DNA from: Candidatus Aerophobota bacterium
GTDB lineage: Bacteria > Aerophobota > Aerophobia > Aerophobales > Aerophobaceae
Reading direction: 5' to 3'
Assembly: GCA_030672545.1 (NCBI GenBank)
Contig: DAOVGF010000065.1
Span: 1-33,278 of the forward strand
Length of the DNA: 33,278 nucleotides
How positions within the stretch are numbered: position 1 is the first letter of the stretch; every line of letters starts with the position of its first letter. The notes under the pieces were generated by a model, which ran no database searches, was not told the origin of the DNA, and saw nothing but the letters and a program-made list of their open reading frames with translations. The translations under genes and the position numbers were made by a program. Shown one piece after another: positions 15,762-25,146 of the stretch.

Positions 15762-17012
15762 ATGAATGAATCATTGAAAAATTCAGATCCTAAAATCTAT
15801 GAAATTCTTAAAAAAGAAATTGGTCGCCAGCGGAATTCTCTCATGCTTATCCCCTCAGAAAACTATGCCAGCCGTGCTGTTCTGGAGACTCAGGCTTCAG
15901 TATTTACCAATAAATATGCTGAAGGATATTCAAATAAACGATATTATCAAGGTTGTCAGTATGTTGAGGAGATCGAAGAATTAGCCATCAGGAGAGCCAA
16001 GCAGTTATTTAAGGCCGAACACGTAAATGTGCAAGCTCATTCTGGAACCCAGGCTAACATTGCTGTATACCACGCTTTCTTGAAGCCGGGGGATACCATT
16101 CTTTCTTTAAGCTTGCCCCAGGGAGGTCACTTATCCCACGGAAAGAAGGGAACCCTACCTTATTCCTACTACCGAATTGTCCATTACGGCCTGAGTCAGG
16201 AATCAGAAAGATTTGACTATCAGGAAATTGCCCGATTAGCTCATCAGTACCACCCTCGGCTAATTGTAGTGGGTACCAGTGCTTATCCTCGGGCTATTGA
16301 TTTTCATCCCTGGAAGGAGATTGCCCAAGAAGTGGGAGCCTACCTGATGGTAGACGCAGCCCATATAATCGGCCTGATAGCCGCTGGATGGCATCCGGAT
16401 CCTGTTCCCTTGGCTGATGTAGTTACCGCCACTACCCAGAAAACTCTCAGAGGACCTCGAGGGGGTTTTATTATATGCTCACAAAAGTATGCTTCTCGAA
16501 TAGATAAAGCCGTATTTCCGGGAACACAGGGTGGACCGTTTGTCCATATAATTGCTGCTAAAGCTGTTTGTTTTGGAGAAGCAAGCCAACCGGAGTTTAA
16601 AAAATACCAACATCAAATTATCCTCAATGCTCAGGCTTTAGCCAAATGTCTTAATAAAGAGGGTTTTCGCTTAATTACCGGGGGCACCGATAATCACTTA
16701 CTTTTAATAGATCTTTCGGATAAAGGTCTTACTGGCCAAGAAGCAGCCCTTATTCTGGAGCAAGCTGGAATAGTGGTCAATAAAAACTGTATTCCCTTTG
16801 AGCACCAAGGACCATCGATTACCTCGGGTATTAGAATGGGGACACCTGCTCTCACTTCACGGGGAATGAAGGAGTCTCAGATGAACATAATCGGCCAATG
16901 GATTACCCAATTATTAACCAACCCTGAAGATAAGCACCTTCCAGCAAAAATTCTCCAGAAAGTCCATCAACTATGTCAAGAATTCCCTATTTATCAAGAC
17001 AGCGAGTGTTAA
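15762..17012 (+). CDS. glyA: Serine hydroxymethyltransferase
   Basis: GlyA converts serine and tetrahydrofolate to glycine and 5,10-methylene-tetrahydrofolate, the cell's main one-carbon source, using PLP. From the ATG at 15762 (ribosome site AAAAGGAAG) it is 416 aa. An in-frame TTG at 15696 would add 22 residues unlike the family and overlap purH, so it is rejected. It has LIPSENYAS, NVQAHSGTQAN, MVDAAHIIGL and the PLP-lysine motif TTQKTLRGPRGG, with K227 as the Schiff-base residue. The usual THKT is TQKT here, so the histidine before the lysine is replaced by glutamine. folC follows with no gap. Confidence 0.96.
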   Translation: MNESLKNSDPKIYEILKKEIGRQRNSLMLIPSENYASRAVLETQASVFTNKYAEGYSNKRYYQGCQYVEEIEELAIRRAKQLFKAEHVNVQAHSGTQANIAVYHAFLKPGDTILSLSLPQGGHLSHGKKGTLPYSYYRIVHYGLSQESERFDYQEIARLAHQYHPRLIVVGTSAYPRAIDFHPWKEIAQEVGAYLMVDAAHIIGLIAAGWHPDPVPLADVVTATTQKTLRGPRGGFIICSQKYASRIDKAVFPGTQGGPFVHIIAAKAVCFGEASQPEFKKYQHQIILNAQALAKCLNKEGFRLITGGTDNHLLLIDLSDKGLTGQEAALILEQAGIVVNKNCIPFEHQGPSITSGIRMGTPALTSRGMKESQMNIIGQWITQLLTNPEDKHLPAKILQKVHQLCQEFPIYQDSEC

Positions 17013-18362
17013 ATGTTTTCCTTTAAAGAAGCCTTGGATTATCTAAACTCGTTGGTTAATTATGAAAAATGTCCTATTTTATCCTACGACTCCAGATTAC
17101 TAAAGCCACAAAGAGTAAGCAAGCTTTTCGATTTACTGGGAAATCCTCACCAGGGTATTAAGGTCATCCACATCGCCGGAACCAAGGGAAAGGGTTCTAC
17201 AGCGGTGATGATTACATCAATTCTGGAGAGTAACGGCTTTGAGGTTGGCTTATTTACCTCCCCCCACCTGGTCAATCCTCGCGAAAGAATCAGAATCGGG
17301 GAGGAATTGATTAAGGAGGAGGAGCTTGCTTGGTTCCTGTTTAAAATAAAGTCCAGACTGGAGAGTTCTGAGGGAAAGACTTTACTTCCCCCAACTTTTT
17401 TTGAGATTTATACGGCTCTGGCCTTTCTTTATTTTCGCTATTACCAGGTAAACTTTGCCGTTATGGAAGTGGGAATGGGGGGACGATTGGATGCCACCAA
17501 TATCTCCCATTCTCTGATTGGGGTAATTACCCAGATCAGTCTGGATCATACTCGGGAGCTGGGAAACAGTCTTGTTTCTATTGCCCGGGAAAAAGCCGGC
17601 ATTATCAAGAACAAAACTCCGGTGATAAGTGCCCCTCAGAAGAAATCTGTTTCAATGGTGATAAGAAAAATCTGCCAGGAAAAAAAAGCCCATTTGATAG
17701 AGGTTGGCAAGGATATTCAATTTGAGGCGGGAAAAATGAACAAAAAGGGCCAGATTTTCACAATAAAAGGTCTTAGAGGAGTATATCCAGATCTTTTTGT
17801 TCCTCTCCTGGGATCTCATCAAATTATTAACGCCGCTACCGCCATAGGAACGATAGAAACTCTCCAAGAAATGGGCTTTTCTATTTCCCGAGATTCTATC
17901 TTTAACGGATTAAGGAAAGTTGAATGGCCGGGCCGGGTTCAGTTTTTCGATACCGCTCCCCCCATCATTATTGATTCTGCTCATAACGGAGCTTCGGCAA
18001 ATGCTTTGGCTAAATGCTTAAGAGAACTTTTTTCTGGAGAGGCAATCACCATTATCTTAGGAGTACTCAAGCACAAAAATGTCCAAGCTATAGCCAGACC
18101 GCTATTCCCTTTAGCCCGTAGAATCATTATTACCAGCGTTAATAGTCCTCGAAGCTTACCGGGCAAGGAATTATTTTCTATAATAAGAGAATACCGAGAA
18201 GATAAATTGATAGTGGAAAAAAATTTGGTTTTTGCCTTAAGACGGGCTCGGTCCCTGGCTGGGAAAGATAACCTAATTTGCATTACTGGATCAGTTTACT
18301 TAGCCGGCGAAGCTCTACAGTTGATTAGCCCAGAATTCAGAGCTTTGGCTTTAAAAGAATAA
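17013..18362 (+). CDS. folC: Dihydrofolate synthase / folylpolyglutamate synthase
   Basis: FolC adds glutamate to dihydropteroate or to folates, making the cofactor and trapping it in the cell. The 449-aa protein, a Mur-ligase relative, has the P-loop HIAGTKGKGSTAVM (about 53-66), SPHLVNPRERIRI, the FfEiyTALAF segment, EVGMGGRLDATNI, ISLDHTRELG with REKAGIIK, and the C-terminal DSAHNGASANAL. The ATG touches the glyA stop, so the two are coupled. With purH and glyA it forms a folate and purine block. Whether it has both activities cannot be told from sequence. Confidence 0.95.
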   Translation: MFSFKEALDYLNSLVNYEKCPILSYDSRLLKPQRVSKLFDLLGNPHQGIKVIHIAGTKGKGSTAVMITSILESNGFEVGLFTSPHLVNPRERIRIGEELIKEEELAWFLFKIKSRLESSEGKTLLPPTFFEIYTALAFLYFRYYQVNFAVMEVGMGGRLDATNISHSLIGVITQISLDHTRELGNSLVSIAREKAGIIKNKTPVISAPQKKSVSMVIRKICQEKKAHLIEVGKDIQFEAGKMNKKGQIFTIKGLRGVYPDLFVPLLGSHQIINAATAIGTIETLQEMGFSISRDSIFNGLRKVEWPGRVQFFDTAPPIIIDSAHNGASANALAKCLRELFSGEAITIILGVLKHKNVQAIARPLFPLARRIIITSVNSPRSLPGKELFSIIREYREDKLIVEKNLVFALRRARSLAGKDNLICITGSVYLAGEALQLISPEFRALALKE

Positions 18363-18373
18363 AGGAGGAAAAC

Positions 18374-20116
18374 ATGCCCAGAGGAATTGCCGCTTCTCCC
18401 GGGATAGCTATCGGGCGAGTTTATATCCTGGAAAAAGAAGATTTTTGTATCCTCAAATATAGAATAAAGAAAGATGCGATTGGGACCGAAATAAAGAGAT
18501 TTGAAGACGCTGTTGGTCAATCAAAGAAACAATTAAGAGAAATAGAAAAGAAAGTCAGAGAAAAACTGGGCAAGGATCTAGCCTATATTTTCCAGGCTCA
18601 CCTCCACATTCTGGAAGATCCCCTTCTCATCGGGGAAACTATTGATAGAATAAAAAGAGAAAGAGTAAATGTAGAAATGGCTCTCAGGGAGACCTACAGA
18701 AGCTTTCCTCAGAAATTCGCCCTTGTTCAGTCAGAACTTTTTCAAGAGAGATTCAGAGATGTGGAAGATCTGGGAGAGAGAATCCTGCGAAATCTTCTGG
18801 ATTATCCCTCAACAAGCTTGTCCAATCTTAAAGAAGATATTATTGTCATCTCTTCCGATCTATCTCCCTCGGACACCGCTTCCTTACAAAAAGACCGGGT
18901 TTTGGGATTCGCCACCGATATCGGAGGACCAACTTCTCACACCGCCATAATGGCTCGTTCTTTAAAAATTCCTGCTGTGGTAGGTTTGGGTGACATAACC
19001 AAGAAAGTCAAGCCTGGTTCCTTGATAATATTGGATGGAAACCGCGGAATAGTAATAGTAAATCCTACGGCAGCCCAGATTAAAAAATACCAAAAACACC
19101 GGGAAGAATTTGTCCTTTACCGAAAAAAACTGGAAACCTTAAGGTCTCTCCCTCCCATAACTCTGGATGGACGAGAAGTAGAATTGGCCTCAAACATTGC
19201 TGGTCCTGAAGAAATAGACCTGGCCATTAAGGACAAAACCGAAGGAGTGGGTTTATACCGCACAGAATATCTATATATGAATAGAAAGAAACTTCCTGAT
19301 GAAGAGGAACAACTTGAGGCTTACAAAAAGATAGCAGAAAAAATAGCCCCTTATTCAGCGATCATACGAACCCTGGATCTGGGTGGAGATAAATTCCTTT
19401 ACCATTTTCCCGCACCCAAACAAATCAATCCCTTTATGGGATGGAGAGGCATCAGACTTTCTCTAGAGAAAGTGAATATCTTTAAAACCCAACTCCGAGC
19501 TATACTCAGAGCAGGTTCTTACGGAAAGGTCAAACTGATGTATCCTCTTATCTCTGGAGTGGAAGAGTTAAAAAAGGCTAACCGAATCCTCTCTCAGGTT
19601 AAGCAAGAATTGAGGCAGGAGAGAATTCCTTTTGATAACAAAATAGAAGTGGGAGCTATGGTTGAAGTCCCTTCTGCAGCAACAATGGCTGATCTTCTGG
19701 CTAAGGAGGTTGATTTTTTCAGCCTGGGAACCAATGATCTGATACAATATACTCTGGCCGTGGACCGGATAAATGAAAAAGTAGCTTATCTGTATCAACC
19801 CCTCCATCCTGCTATTCTTCGCGTAATCCACCACACAATCAGAGCTGCTCACCGTGAAGATATCTGGATAGGAGCTTGTGGGGAGATGGCCAGTGACCCT
19901 CTCTGTATGGCTATACTCTTAGGATTGGGTATTGATGAGCTTAGTGTAACTCCAAGGAGCCTTCTGGAAATAAAGAAGGTAATCCGAGGTATCACCTGGG
20001 AAGAAACGCAAAAGGTAGCTTCTCACCTACTTAATTTGAGTACGGCCAATCAGGTAAAAAGACATGCCCATAACCGTTTGGGCAAAAAAATAAGAAGAAT
20101 TCTCCAGGAGGAATAG
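18374..20116 (+). CDS. ptsI: Phosphoenolpyruvate-protein phosphotransferase (PTS enzyme I)
   Basis: Enzyme I takes phosphate from PEP and passes it to HPr, the first step of PTS sugar uptake or of a regulatory PTS chain. The 580-aa protein starts GIAASPGIAIGRVYIL. It has the phospho-histidine motif GGPTSHTAIMARS with H189, the PEP-binding barrel motifs GLYRTEYLYM, LDLGGDKFLYHF, NPFMGWRGIRLSL and FFSLGTNDLIQYTLAVDR, and the catalytic cysteine C502 in GACGEMASDP. A strong AGGAGG ribosome site precedes the ATG. No HPr or enzyme II gene is in the window. Confidence 0.96.
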   Translation: MPRGIAASPGIAIGRVYILEKEDFCILKYRIKKDAIGTEIKRFEDAVGQSKKQLREIEKKVREKLGKDLAYIFQAHLHILEDPLLIGETIDRIKRERVNVEMALRETYRSFPQKFALVQSELFQERFRDVEDLGERILRNLLDYPSTSLSNLKEDIIVISSDLSPSDTASLQKDRVLGFATDIGGPTSHTAIMARSLKIPAVVGLGDITKKVKPGSLIILDGNRGIVIVNPTAAQIKKYQKHREEFVLYRKKLETLRSLPPITLDGREVELASNIAGPEEIDLAIKDKTEGVGLYRTEYLYMNRKKLPDEEEQLEAYKKIAEKIAPYSAIIRTLDLGGDKFLYHFPAPKQINPFMGWRGIRLSLEKVNIFKTQLRAILRAGSYGKVKLMYPLISGVEELKKANRILSQVKQELRQERIPFDNKIEVGAMVEVPSAATMADLLAKEVDFFSLGTNDLIQYTLAVDRINEKVAYLYQPLHPAILRVIHHTIRAAHREDIWIGACGEMASDPLCMAILLGLGIDELSVTPRSLLEIKKVIRGITWEETQKVASHLLNLSTANQVKRHAHNRLGKKIRRILQEE

Positions 20117-20117
20117 A

Positions 20118-21176
20118 ATGCTCAATGATAGAACATTAATAACTAAAATTGATTTAGAGAAAATGCAAGATATTCTTTATGATTTCCCTGGACAGTGTGC
20201 CCGGGCTGTTAAAAACAGTGAGAATCTCCAGATACCGGATGAATTTCTGAAAAAGCTAAAGGCAATTATTGCTTGCGGACAGGGAGGATCGGCTATAGGA
20301 GGAGAAATACTTCAAACCCTGCTGGAAAAGACCTCTTCTATTCCCGTCCTTCTCAATCGTAAATATACTCTTCCTCATCTGGCCAATGAGAGAACTCTCA
20401 TTCTCTTGATCAGTTATTCGGGGAATACAGAAGAGACAATATCTGCCTATCAGGAAGCCCGAAAAAGAGACTGTTTGCTTTGGTGCATTAGTAGTGGAGG
20501 AGAACTAAGTAAACTTTCTAAAAATGATGGGGTTCCCTGGACAAAGATCCCTGGAGGGATGCCTCCCCGTACCTGCTTGGGTTATCTTTTTATTCCTTTG
20601 GTACGGATAGGGGAAAAAATTGGATTAATCGAAGAACAAAATTACCGTGAACTTGAGGACAAGTTGAGAGACTTGAGAAAAAATTGCTCTCTTACCGTTG
20701 CTATAGAAAACAATCCAGCTAAATCACTTGCCCGCCGGCTTAAGGGAAAAATACCCCTGATTTATGGCATAGAGACAGTAACTGGTGTTGTGGCCCATAG
20801 ATGGAAAACCCAGTTCAATGAAAACAGTAAAATGTTTGCATTTTGGGACGTTTTACCTGAACTGGACCATAACGAGGTGGTCCCCTGGGGAGAACGGAAT
20901 AAATTTGATCCCAAACTTTTCCATGTTATTATTATTGGAGAAAAAGATGGTGACCCTAAAATAAGCAAGAGAATTCAGGTAACCAGCTCTTTAATTGAAA
21001 GGAGAGGAAATGAAGTTACCCAGATATGGGCAGAAGGCAAAAGTCTCCTGAGCAAAATCCTCTCCACCATCTACCTGGGAGATTGGGTAAGCTTTTATCT
21101 AGCTATTCTCAACCAGGTTGACCCTACTCCAATTGCCGGTATTGATCTTTTAAAAAGGGAGTTAGCCAAACTTTGA
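20118..21176 (+). CDS. Bifunctional phosphoglucose/phosphomannose isomerase (archaeal-type SIS family)
   Basis: This enzyme would interconvert fructose 6-phosphate with glucose 6-phosphate and mannose 6-phosphate. The 352-aa protein has two SIS domains. The first carries CGQGGSAIGGEIL (53-65) and ISYSGNTEETISAY (98-111). The second carries WKTQFNENSK with E235 and ELDHNEVVPWGE with H251. These match the base and the ring-opening histidine of the crenarchaeal PGI/PMI family. It is common in archaea and some deep bacteria, so it replaces the classical Pgi here. The ATG follows the ptsI stop by 1 nt with a GGAGG ribosome site, so it is co-expressed with ptsI. Confidence 0.9.
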   Translation: MLNDRTLITKIDLEKMQDILYDFPGQCARAVKNSENLQIPDEFLKKLKAIIACGQGGSAIGGEILQTLLEKTSSIPVLLNRKYTLPHLANERTLILLISYSGNTEETISAYQEARKRDCLLWCISSGGELSKLSKNDGVPWTKIPGGMPPRTCLGYLFIPLVRIGEKIGLIEEQNYRELEDKLRDLRKNCSLTVAIENNPAKSLARRLKGKIPLIYGIETVTGVVAHRWKTQFNENSKMFAFWDVLPELDHNEVVPWGERNKFDPKLFHVIIIGEKDGDPKISKRIQVTSSLIERRGNEVTQIWAEGKSLLSKILSTIYLGDWVSFYLAILNQVDPTPIAGIDLLKRELAKL

Positions 21177-21207
21177 ATATCTGCATTTAAATTGAGAGCG
21201 CCTACTA

Positions 21208-22524
21208 ATGAACTTGTTTCCAAGAGAGCCAAAAGCAGAAGAAAGATTCCGTCCTTTAGCCGATAAAATGAGACCTACTCGCCTGGAGAATTTTCTAGGT
21301 CAAGAGGAAATTATTGGTTTAGGTAAGCCACTTCGCCGGGCTATTGAAAGTGATAATCTTATCTCCATAATTCTATGGGGTCCTCCCGGCTCAGGAAAAA
21401 CTACCTTAGCCCGCATTGTCTCTCAAGTAACCCGTAGTCATTTTGTGTCTTTTAGTGCGGTTACTTCAGGTATTCCCACTCTCAGAAAAGTAATCACCGC
21501 TGCAGAGCAGCGTAGAAAAATTACACTTCAGCGAACTATCCTTTTTGTTGATGAGATTCATCGCTTTAATAAAACACAACAGGATGCTTTCTTGCCCTAC
21601 GTGGAAAATGGTACCATTGTTCTTATCGGTGCCACAACCGAAAATCCCTCCTTTGAAATTAACTCTCCTCTTCTTTCTCGCTCCAAAGTTTATGTACTGA
21701 AACCACTGTCAATAACTAATTTAATGAAAGTAATACAAAGAGCTCTTGGTGATGCAGAAAATGGACTGGGTATGTACCGGGTAAAGCTTGCTCCGGGAAT
21801 ACTTAGTTTTATAGCTCAGCAGGCCTACGGAGATGCTCGCACTGCTCTAAACATACTAGAACTGGCTGTCATTACCACTGAATCTAAAAAAGGAATTAGA
21901 GAAGTTACTTGGCAGATAGTCAAAGATGTAGTTCAGAAACAACTACTTCGGTACGATAAGTCTGGAGAAGAACATTATAATATCATCTCGGCCGTACACA
22001 AAAGTATGAGGGATTCCGATCCTGACGCGGCTCTTTACTGGGTAACCAGGATGCTGGAAGGAGGTGAGAACCCTCTCTATATAGCTCGGCGGCTAGTCCG
22101 CTTTGCTTCGGAAGACGTGGGAAATGCTGACCCTCAAGCTCTTCAAGTGGCTGTCTCAGCTATGCAAGCAGTCCAGTTTGTAGGAATGCCTGAGGCTAAC
22201 CTATTTGTGGTTCAAGCGGCTACTTATCTGGCCTGTGCTCCTAAAAGCAATGCTCTCCTCAAGGGATATCTTAAAGCTAAAGAAGATATCGAAAGAACCG
22301 GACCTCTACCTGTCCCTCTGGTTATTCGGAATGCTCCTACTCAGTTAATGAAGGAACTGGGGTATGGCAGAGGATACAAATATGCTCACAATTTCAAAAG
22401 GGCCTATATAAAACAGCCTCACCTACCACCGGAACTGGCCGGAAGCAAATACTACCAGCCTACCGAAAGAGGTTACGAAAAAGTGATAAAAGAAAAAATG
22501 AATCGGCTAAGCAAGAATTCCTAA
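21208..22524 (+). CDS. rarA: Replication-associated recombination protein A (AAA+ ATPase)
   Basis: RarA (MgsA) is an AAA+ ATPase related to clamp loaders that acts at stalled replication forks. The 438-aa protein begins with FRPLADKMRPTRLENFLGQEE, has Walker A WGPPGSGKTTLAR (57-69), Walker B ILFVDEIHRFNKTQQDAFLP (111-130), sensor-1 GATTENPSFE, the arginine-finger stretch SPLLSRSKVYVLKPL and the C-terminal tetramerisation domain (DPDAALYWVTRMLEGGENP, RFASEDVGNADP, YLACAPKSNA). It is the last gene of the plus-strand group, 31 nt after the isomerase. Confidence 0.95.
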   Translation: MNLFPREPKAEERFRPLADKMRPTRLENFLGQEEIIGLGKPLRRAIESDNLISIILWGPPGSGKTTLARIVSQVTRSHFVSFSAVTSGIPTLRKVITAAEQRRKITLQRTILFVDEIHRFNKTQQDAFLPYVENGTIVLIGATTENPSFEINSPLLSRSKVYVLKPLSITNLMKVIQRALGDAENGLGMYRVKLAPGILSFIAQQAYGDARTALNILELAVITTESKKGIREVTWQIVKDVVQKQLLRYDKSGEEHYNIISAVHKSMRDSDPDAALYWVTRMLEGGENPLYIARRLVRFASEDVGNADPQALQVAVSAMQAVQFVGMPEANLFVVQAATYLACAPKSNALLKGYLKAKEDIERTGPLPVPLVIRNAPTQLMKELGYGRGYKYAHNFKRAYIKQPHLPPELAGSKYYQPTERGYEKVIKEKMNRLSKNS

Positions 22525-22554
22525 AATTCAAAGCCAGCGAACCTCTGAGGAGCT

Positions 22555-23199
22555 TCAAGGTAGCTTTTTGAGTTTCACTATTTCTTCCAGAGCGCGATCA
22601 GCCCATTCAGTGTTCATATATTGCCTGACTACCTGTTGAAGAAGAGCAATTCTCCTATCTTTATCTTTCTCTTCCAAAGCTTCTAAATAAGCCTTTTGAG
22701 CCCGATCTACAGACTCCTTCTTAGCAGGAATAGATACTCTCTTTGTCTCCGGTACGCTTATTTCTTTCTCCATCTTCTGCGGAACTGCTTTTTTGGGCTT
22801 TTCAATGAACTTATGTCCACAAAAACAACAAATCTTGACCTCATCTTTGATTATCTCAGCACATTCCGGGCACCTTTTGGTTACTCCCTCTCTTTCCTTT
22901 AAAGGTAAAAGACAAACCATAATTATTCCAATAAGACTGAGCCAGGCCCAGAAAAATCCATTTCGACCTCTCCAATGAGCAATCCTCATCCCTCCTATCA
23001 TGAAGATTATCCAGATAGAAAAGAAGCTCAAAACCAGGGCTGAAGCCTGAATTTTCTTCAGATAGGAAAATCCTTCAACATTAGACAGGTAATCCCGAAT
23101 CACCGGAATGACAACACCTAAAAGACTCCAACCAATTATGATGAGGACAACTACAAGTATCCAGCTAAGAACTTGTTCTGCCCAATTAACCGTTTTCAT
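22555..23199 (-). CDS. Membrane protein with zinc ribbon and helical C-terminus, function unknown
   Basis: I do not recognise this 214-aa protein as a named family. It has three membrane helices (about 11-34, 51-70 and 82-100). A zinc ribbon follows at 110-127 (CPEC, 10 residues, then CCFC), then a lysine-rich linker, then a helical C-terminal segment at about 165-214 (KAYLEALEEKDKDRRIALLQ and on) that looks like a tetratricopeptide-type or YfiO-like pair of helices. Topology suggests ribbon and helices on the cytoplasmic side. It lies 39 nt after the pilin-like gene and probably shares its transcript, so a link to pilus or secretion assembly is possible but unproven. Confidence 0.75.
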   Translation of the reverse strand: MKTVNWAEQVLSWILVVVLIIIGWSLLGVVIPVIRDYLSNVEGFSYLKKIQASALVLSFFSIWIIFMIGGMRIAHWRGRNGFFWAWLSLIGIIMVCLLPLKEREGVTKRCPECAEIIKDEVKICCFCGHKFIEKPKKAVPQKMEKEISVPETKRVSIPAKKESVDRAQKAYLEALEEKDKDRRIALLQQVVRQYMNTEWADRALEEIVKLKKLP

Positions 23200-23238
23200 T
23201 AATTTCTTCCTTTCTTCGCCCTGGCGTAAGGAAAAAAC

Positions 23239-23787
23239 TCAGGGGCCTCCCCGACCTAAATCTCCTCCACTTCGATCCCCCGAAATGGGGTTATACCAAT
23301 ACTGGCCTCCCGCATTACTATATCCGTAACCTTCGTAAGCACCGTATTTACCACCCAAAACTCCACTAATCAAAGGGACCCAGGTGGTTACGGTAGTAAT
23401 GCTGGGAGTATTATCCGGCCCATTAGAAAGAAGAAGCCAGCAACTATCACCCGTCAAAGCGTAGCCATAGCCTTTTTTGATCACAGCATCACAATTATCG
23501 ACTCCCGCCCCCCTGGAAGCATTAGTATTGAAACGATCCCTGGGCCAATCGCTGAGGTAATCTGGACAAAGTTTGGTAGTGGCCATAGAAACCGCTGGAT
23601 AACCATTCGTATCGAGATAATATAATTCGAGAGCCTGGGCCAGATGATTCATATCAGCCAAAGAGGAGGTAACTAAAGATTTAGTTCGGGCTCCCATAAA
23701 GGTGGAGATAGCAATTCCGCTCATTATACTCAAAATAGCCACCACCACCAGTAGTTCAATCAAGGTAAATCCTTTATTCTTAAACAA
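23239..23787 (-). CDS. Type IV pilin-like / type II secretion pseudopilin
   Basis: The 182-aa product begins MFKNKGFTLIELLVVVAILS. This is a short leader, the G|FTLIE prepilin peptidase site and a hydrophobic assembly helix (about 7-30). The body has GARTKSLVTSSLADMNHLAQ and ALELYYLDTNGYP, the usual amphipathic helix and Pro-Tyr turn of GspG-like proteins. Three cysteines (CPDY, DNCD, DSCW) may form one disulphide. The C-terminus is rich in Gly and Tyr and ends GGDLGRGGP. The start codon is TTG, with a GAGGGAG ribosome site a few bases upstream. No assembly ATPase or peptidase is in the window. It follows frr by 29 nt, an unusual partner. Confidence 0.88.
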   Translation of the reverse strand: MFKNKGFTLIELLVVVAILSIMSGIAISTFMGARTKSLVTSSLADMNHLAQALELYYLDTNGYPAVSMATTKLCPDYLSDWPRDRFNTNASRGAGVDNCDAVIKKGYGYALTGDSCWLLLSNGPDNTPSITTVTTWVPLISGVLGGKYGAYEGYGYSNAGGQYWYNPISGDRSGGDLGRGGP

Positions 23788-23816
23788 GATACTCCCTCAA
23801 GAAATTCAACAGAAAA

Positions 23817-24374
23817 CTAAATCTTCCGGACCTCTTCTACTTTATGGTTCTGCATCTTTTCTATGTTTTCTATAAATTCATCGGTTAGTGATTGGATACT
23901 CTTTTGAGCCCGATGTTTGTCATCCTCAGATATTTCCTTGTCTTTTTCCATCTCTTCTATCTTTTCTCGGGCTTCTCTTCGTAGATTTCTCAGAGAAATC
24001 CGAGCCTCTTCCCCCCACTGTCTTACTAATTTGGCCAGCTCTTCTCTTCTTTCCTCAGTCAAAGGGGGCACAGACAAACGAATGAAGCTCCCGTCATCAA
24101 TGGGATTAATCCCTAAATCTGACACCAGAATAGCTTTTTTTATATTTTCAATTAGAGATTTGTCCCAGGGTTCGATAACTATAAGACGAGGCTCAGGAAC
24201 CGATATATTAGCTAATTGCTGAACAGTCATCTTAGACCCGTAACAATTAATCTTTATCCCATTAACCAATTCGGCGCGGGCACGCCCTCCCCTCATAGTA
24301 GAGTATCTTCGACTCAGAGCCTCTTCCACCTGTTGCATCTTTTCTTTAGTCTGTTCAACAATCTGCTTAATCAT
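23817..24374 (-). CDS. frr: Ribosome recycling factor
   Basis: RRF splits post-termination ribosomes together with EF-G. The 185-aa protein has the RRF pattern: YSTMRGGRARAELVNGI, YGSKMTVQQLANISVPEPR, IVIEPWDKSLIENIKKAI, LGINPIDDGSFIRLSVPPLT and the coiled SLRNLRREAREKIEEMEKD. It follows pyrH by 49 nt in the normal order rpsB-tsf-pyrH-frr. Confidence 0.96.
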   Translation of the reverse strand: MIKQIVEQTKEKMQQVEEALSRRYSTMRGGRARAELVNGIKINCYGSKMTVQQLANISVPEPRLIVIEPWDKSLIENIKKAILVSDLGINPIDDGSFIRLSVPPLTEERREELAKLVRQWGEEARISLRNLRREAREKIEEMEKDKEISEDDKHRAQKSIQSLTDEFIENIEKMQNHKVEEVRKI

Positions 24375-24423
24375 TATCCCACCTCCCTCCTAATCAAGAG
24401 CATCTCGCTTGACCAGGAACAAC

Positions 24424-25146
24424 TCAATCGCGAACAATGGTCCCTACCTTCTCCCCCATAATAATTCGCCTTATATTTCCTCTCTCTTCCAGACTAAAAA
24501 CAATAATAGGAAGTCCATTCTCCATACATAAGGAAACAGCGGTAGCATCCATCGCTTCCAAGCGGCTTTTGAGAACCTCCACATAGTTTATCTCATCAAA
24601 CTTCCGGGCATTTGTATCTTTCAAGGGGTCTGAAGAATAAATCCCTTCCACCTTAGTGGCCTTTAGAATTACCTTTGCTCCAATCTCCAAAGCACGGAGT
24701 GCCGCTGCCGTATCAGTAGTAAAATAAGGATTTCCCGTTCCCCCGGCAAATATGACAATTCGATCTTTTTCCAGGTGCCGAAGAGCTTTCCTGCGAATGT
24801 AGGGCTCGGCAATTTCCTGCATCTCTATGGCCGTTTGTACTCTGGTAACCAATCCCCGTTTCTCCAGAGCATCCTGGAGAACCAAAGCATTAATGATCGT
24901 AGCCAGCATACCTATGTAATCAGCCGTAGCTCTGTCTACGCCTTCTTTACTCGCCTGCTCTCCCCTCCAAAAGTTTCCCCCGCCCACCATAATACCCATC
25001 TTCACCCCAAGATTCTGTACCTCCTCAATTTCTCGGGCTACCCAGGCTACTCGAGAGGAGGAAATTCCAAAACAATCCTTGCCCGAGAAGGCTTCCCCGC
25101 CCATCTTAAGAATAATCCGTTTCCACTTAATAGAAACAACTCCCAT
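24424..25146 (-). CDS. pyrH: Uridylate kinase (UMP kinase)
   Basis: PyrH phosphorylates UMP to UDP with ATP, in the amino-acid-kinase fold. The 240-aa protein shows WKRIILKMGGEAFSGKDCFG (usual motif LKLSGEAL; Gly replaces Ser), VGGGNFWRG, DYIGMLATIINALVLQDALE, FAGGTGNPYFTTDTAAALRALEIGA and KATKVEGIYSSDPLKD, all in family order. The ATG overlaps the tsf stop by 1 nt (TAATG), so translation is coupled. Confidence 0.96.
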   Translation of the reverse strand: MGVVSIKWKRIILKMGGEAFSGKDCFGISSSRVAWVAREIEEVQNLGVKMGIMVGGGNFWRGEQASKEGVDRATADYIGMLATIINALVLQDALEKRGLVTRVQTAIEMQEIAEPYIRRKALRHLEKDRIVIFAGGTGNPYFTTDTAAALRALEIGAKVILKATKVEGIYSSDPLKDTNARKFDEINYVEVLKSRLEAMDATAVSLCMENGLPIIVFSLEERGNIRRIIMGEKVGTIVRD

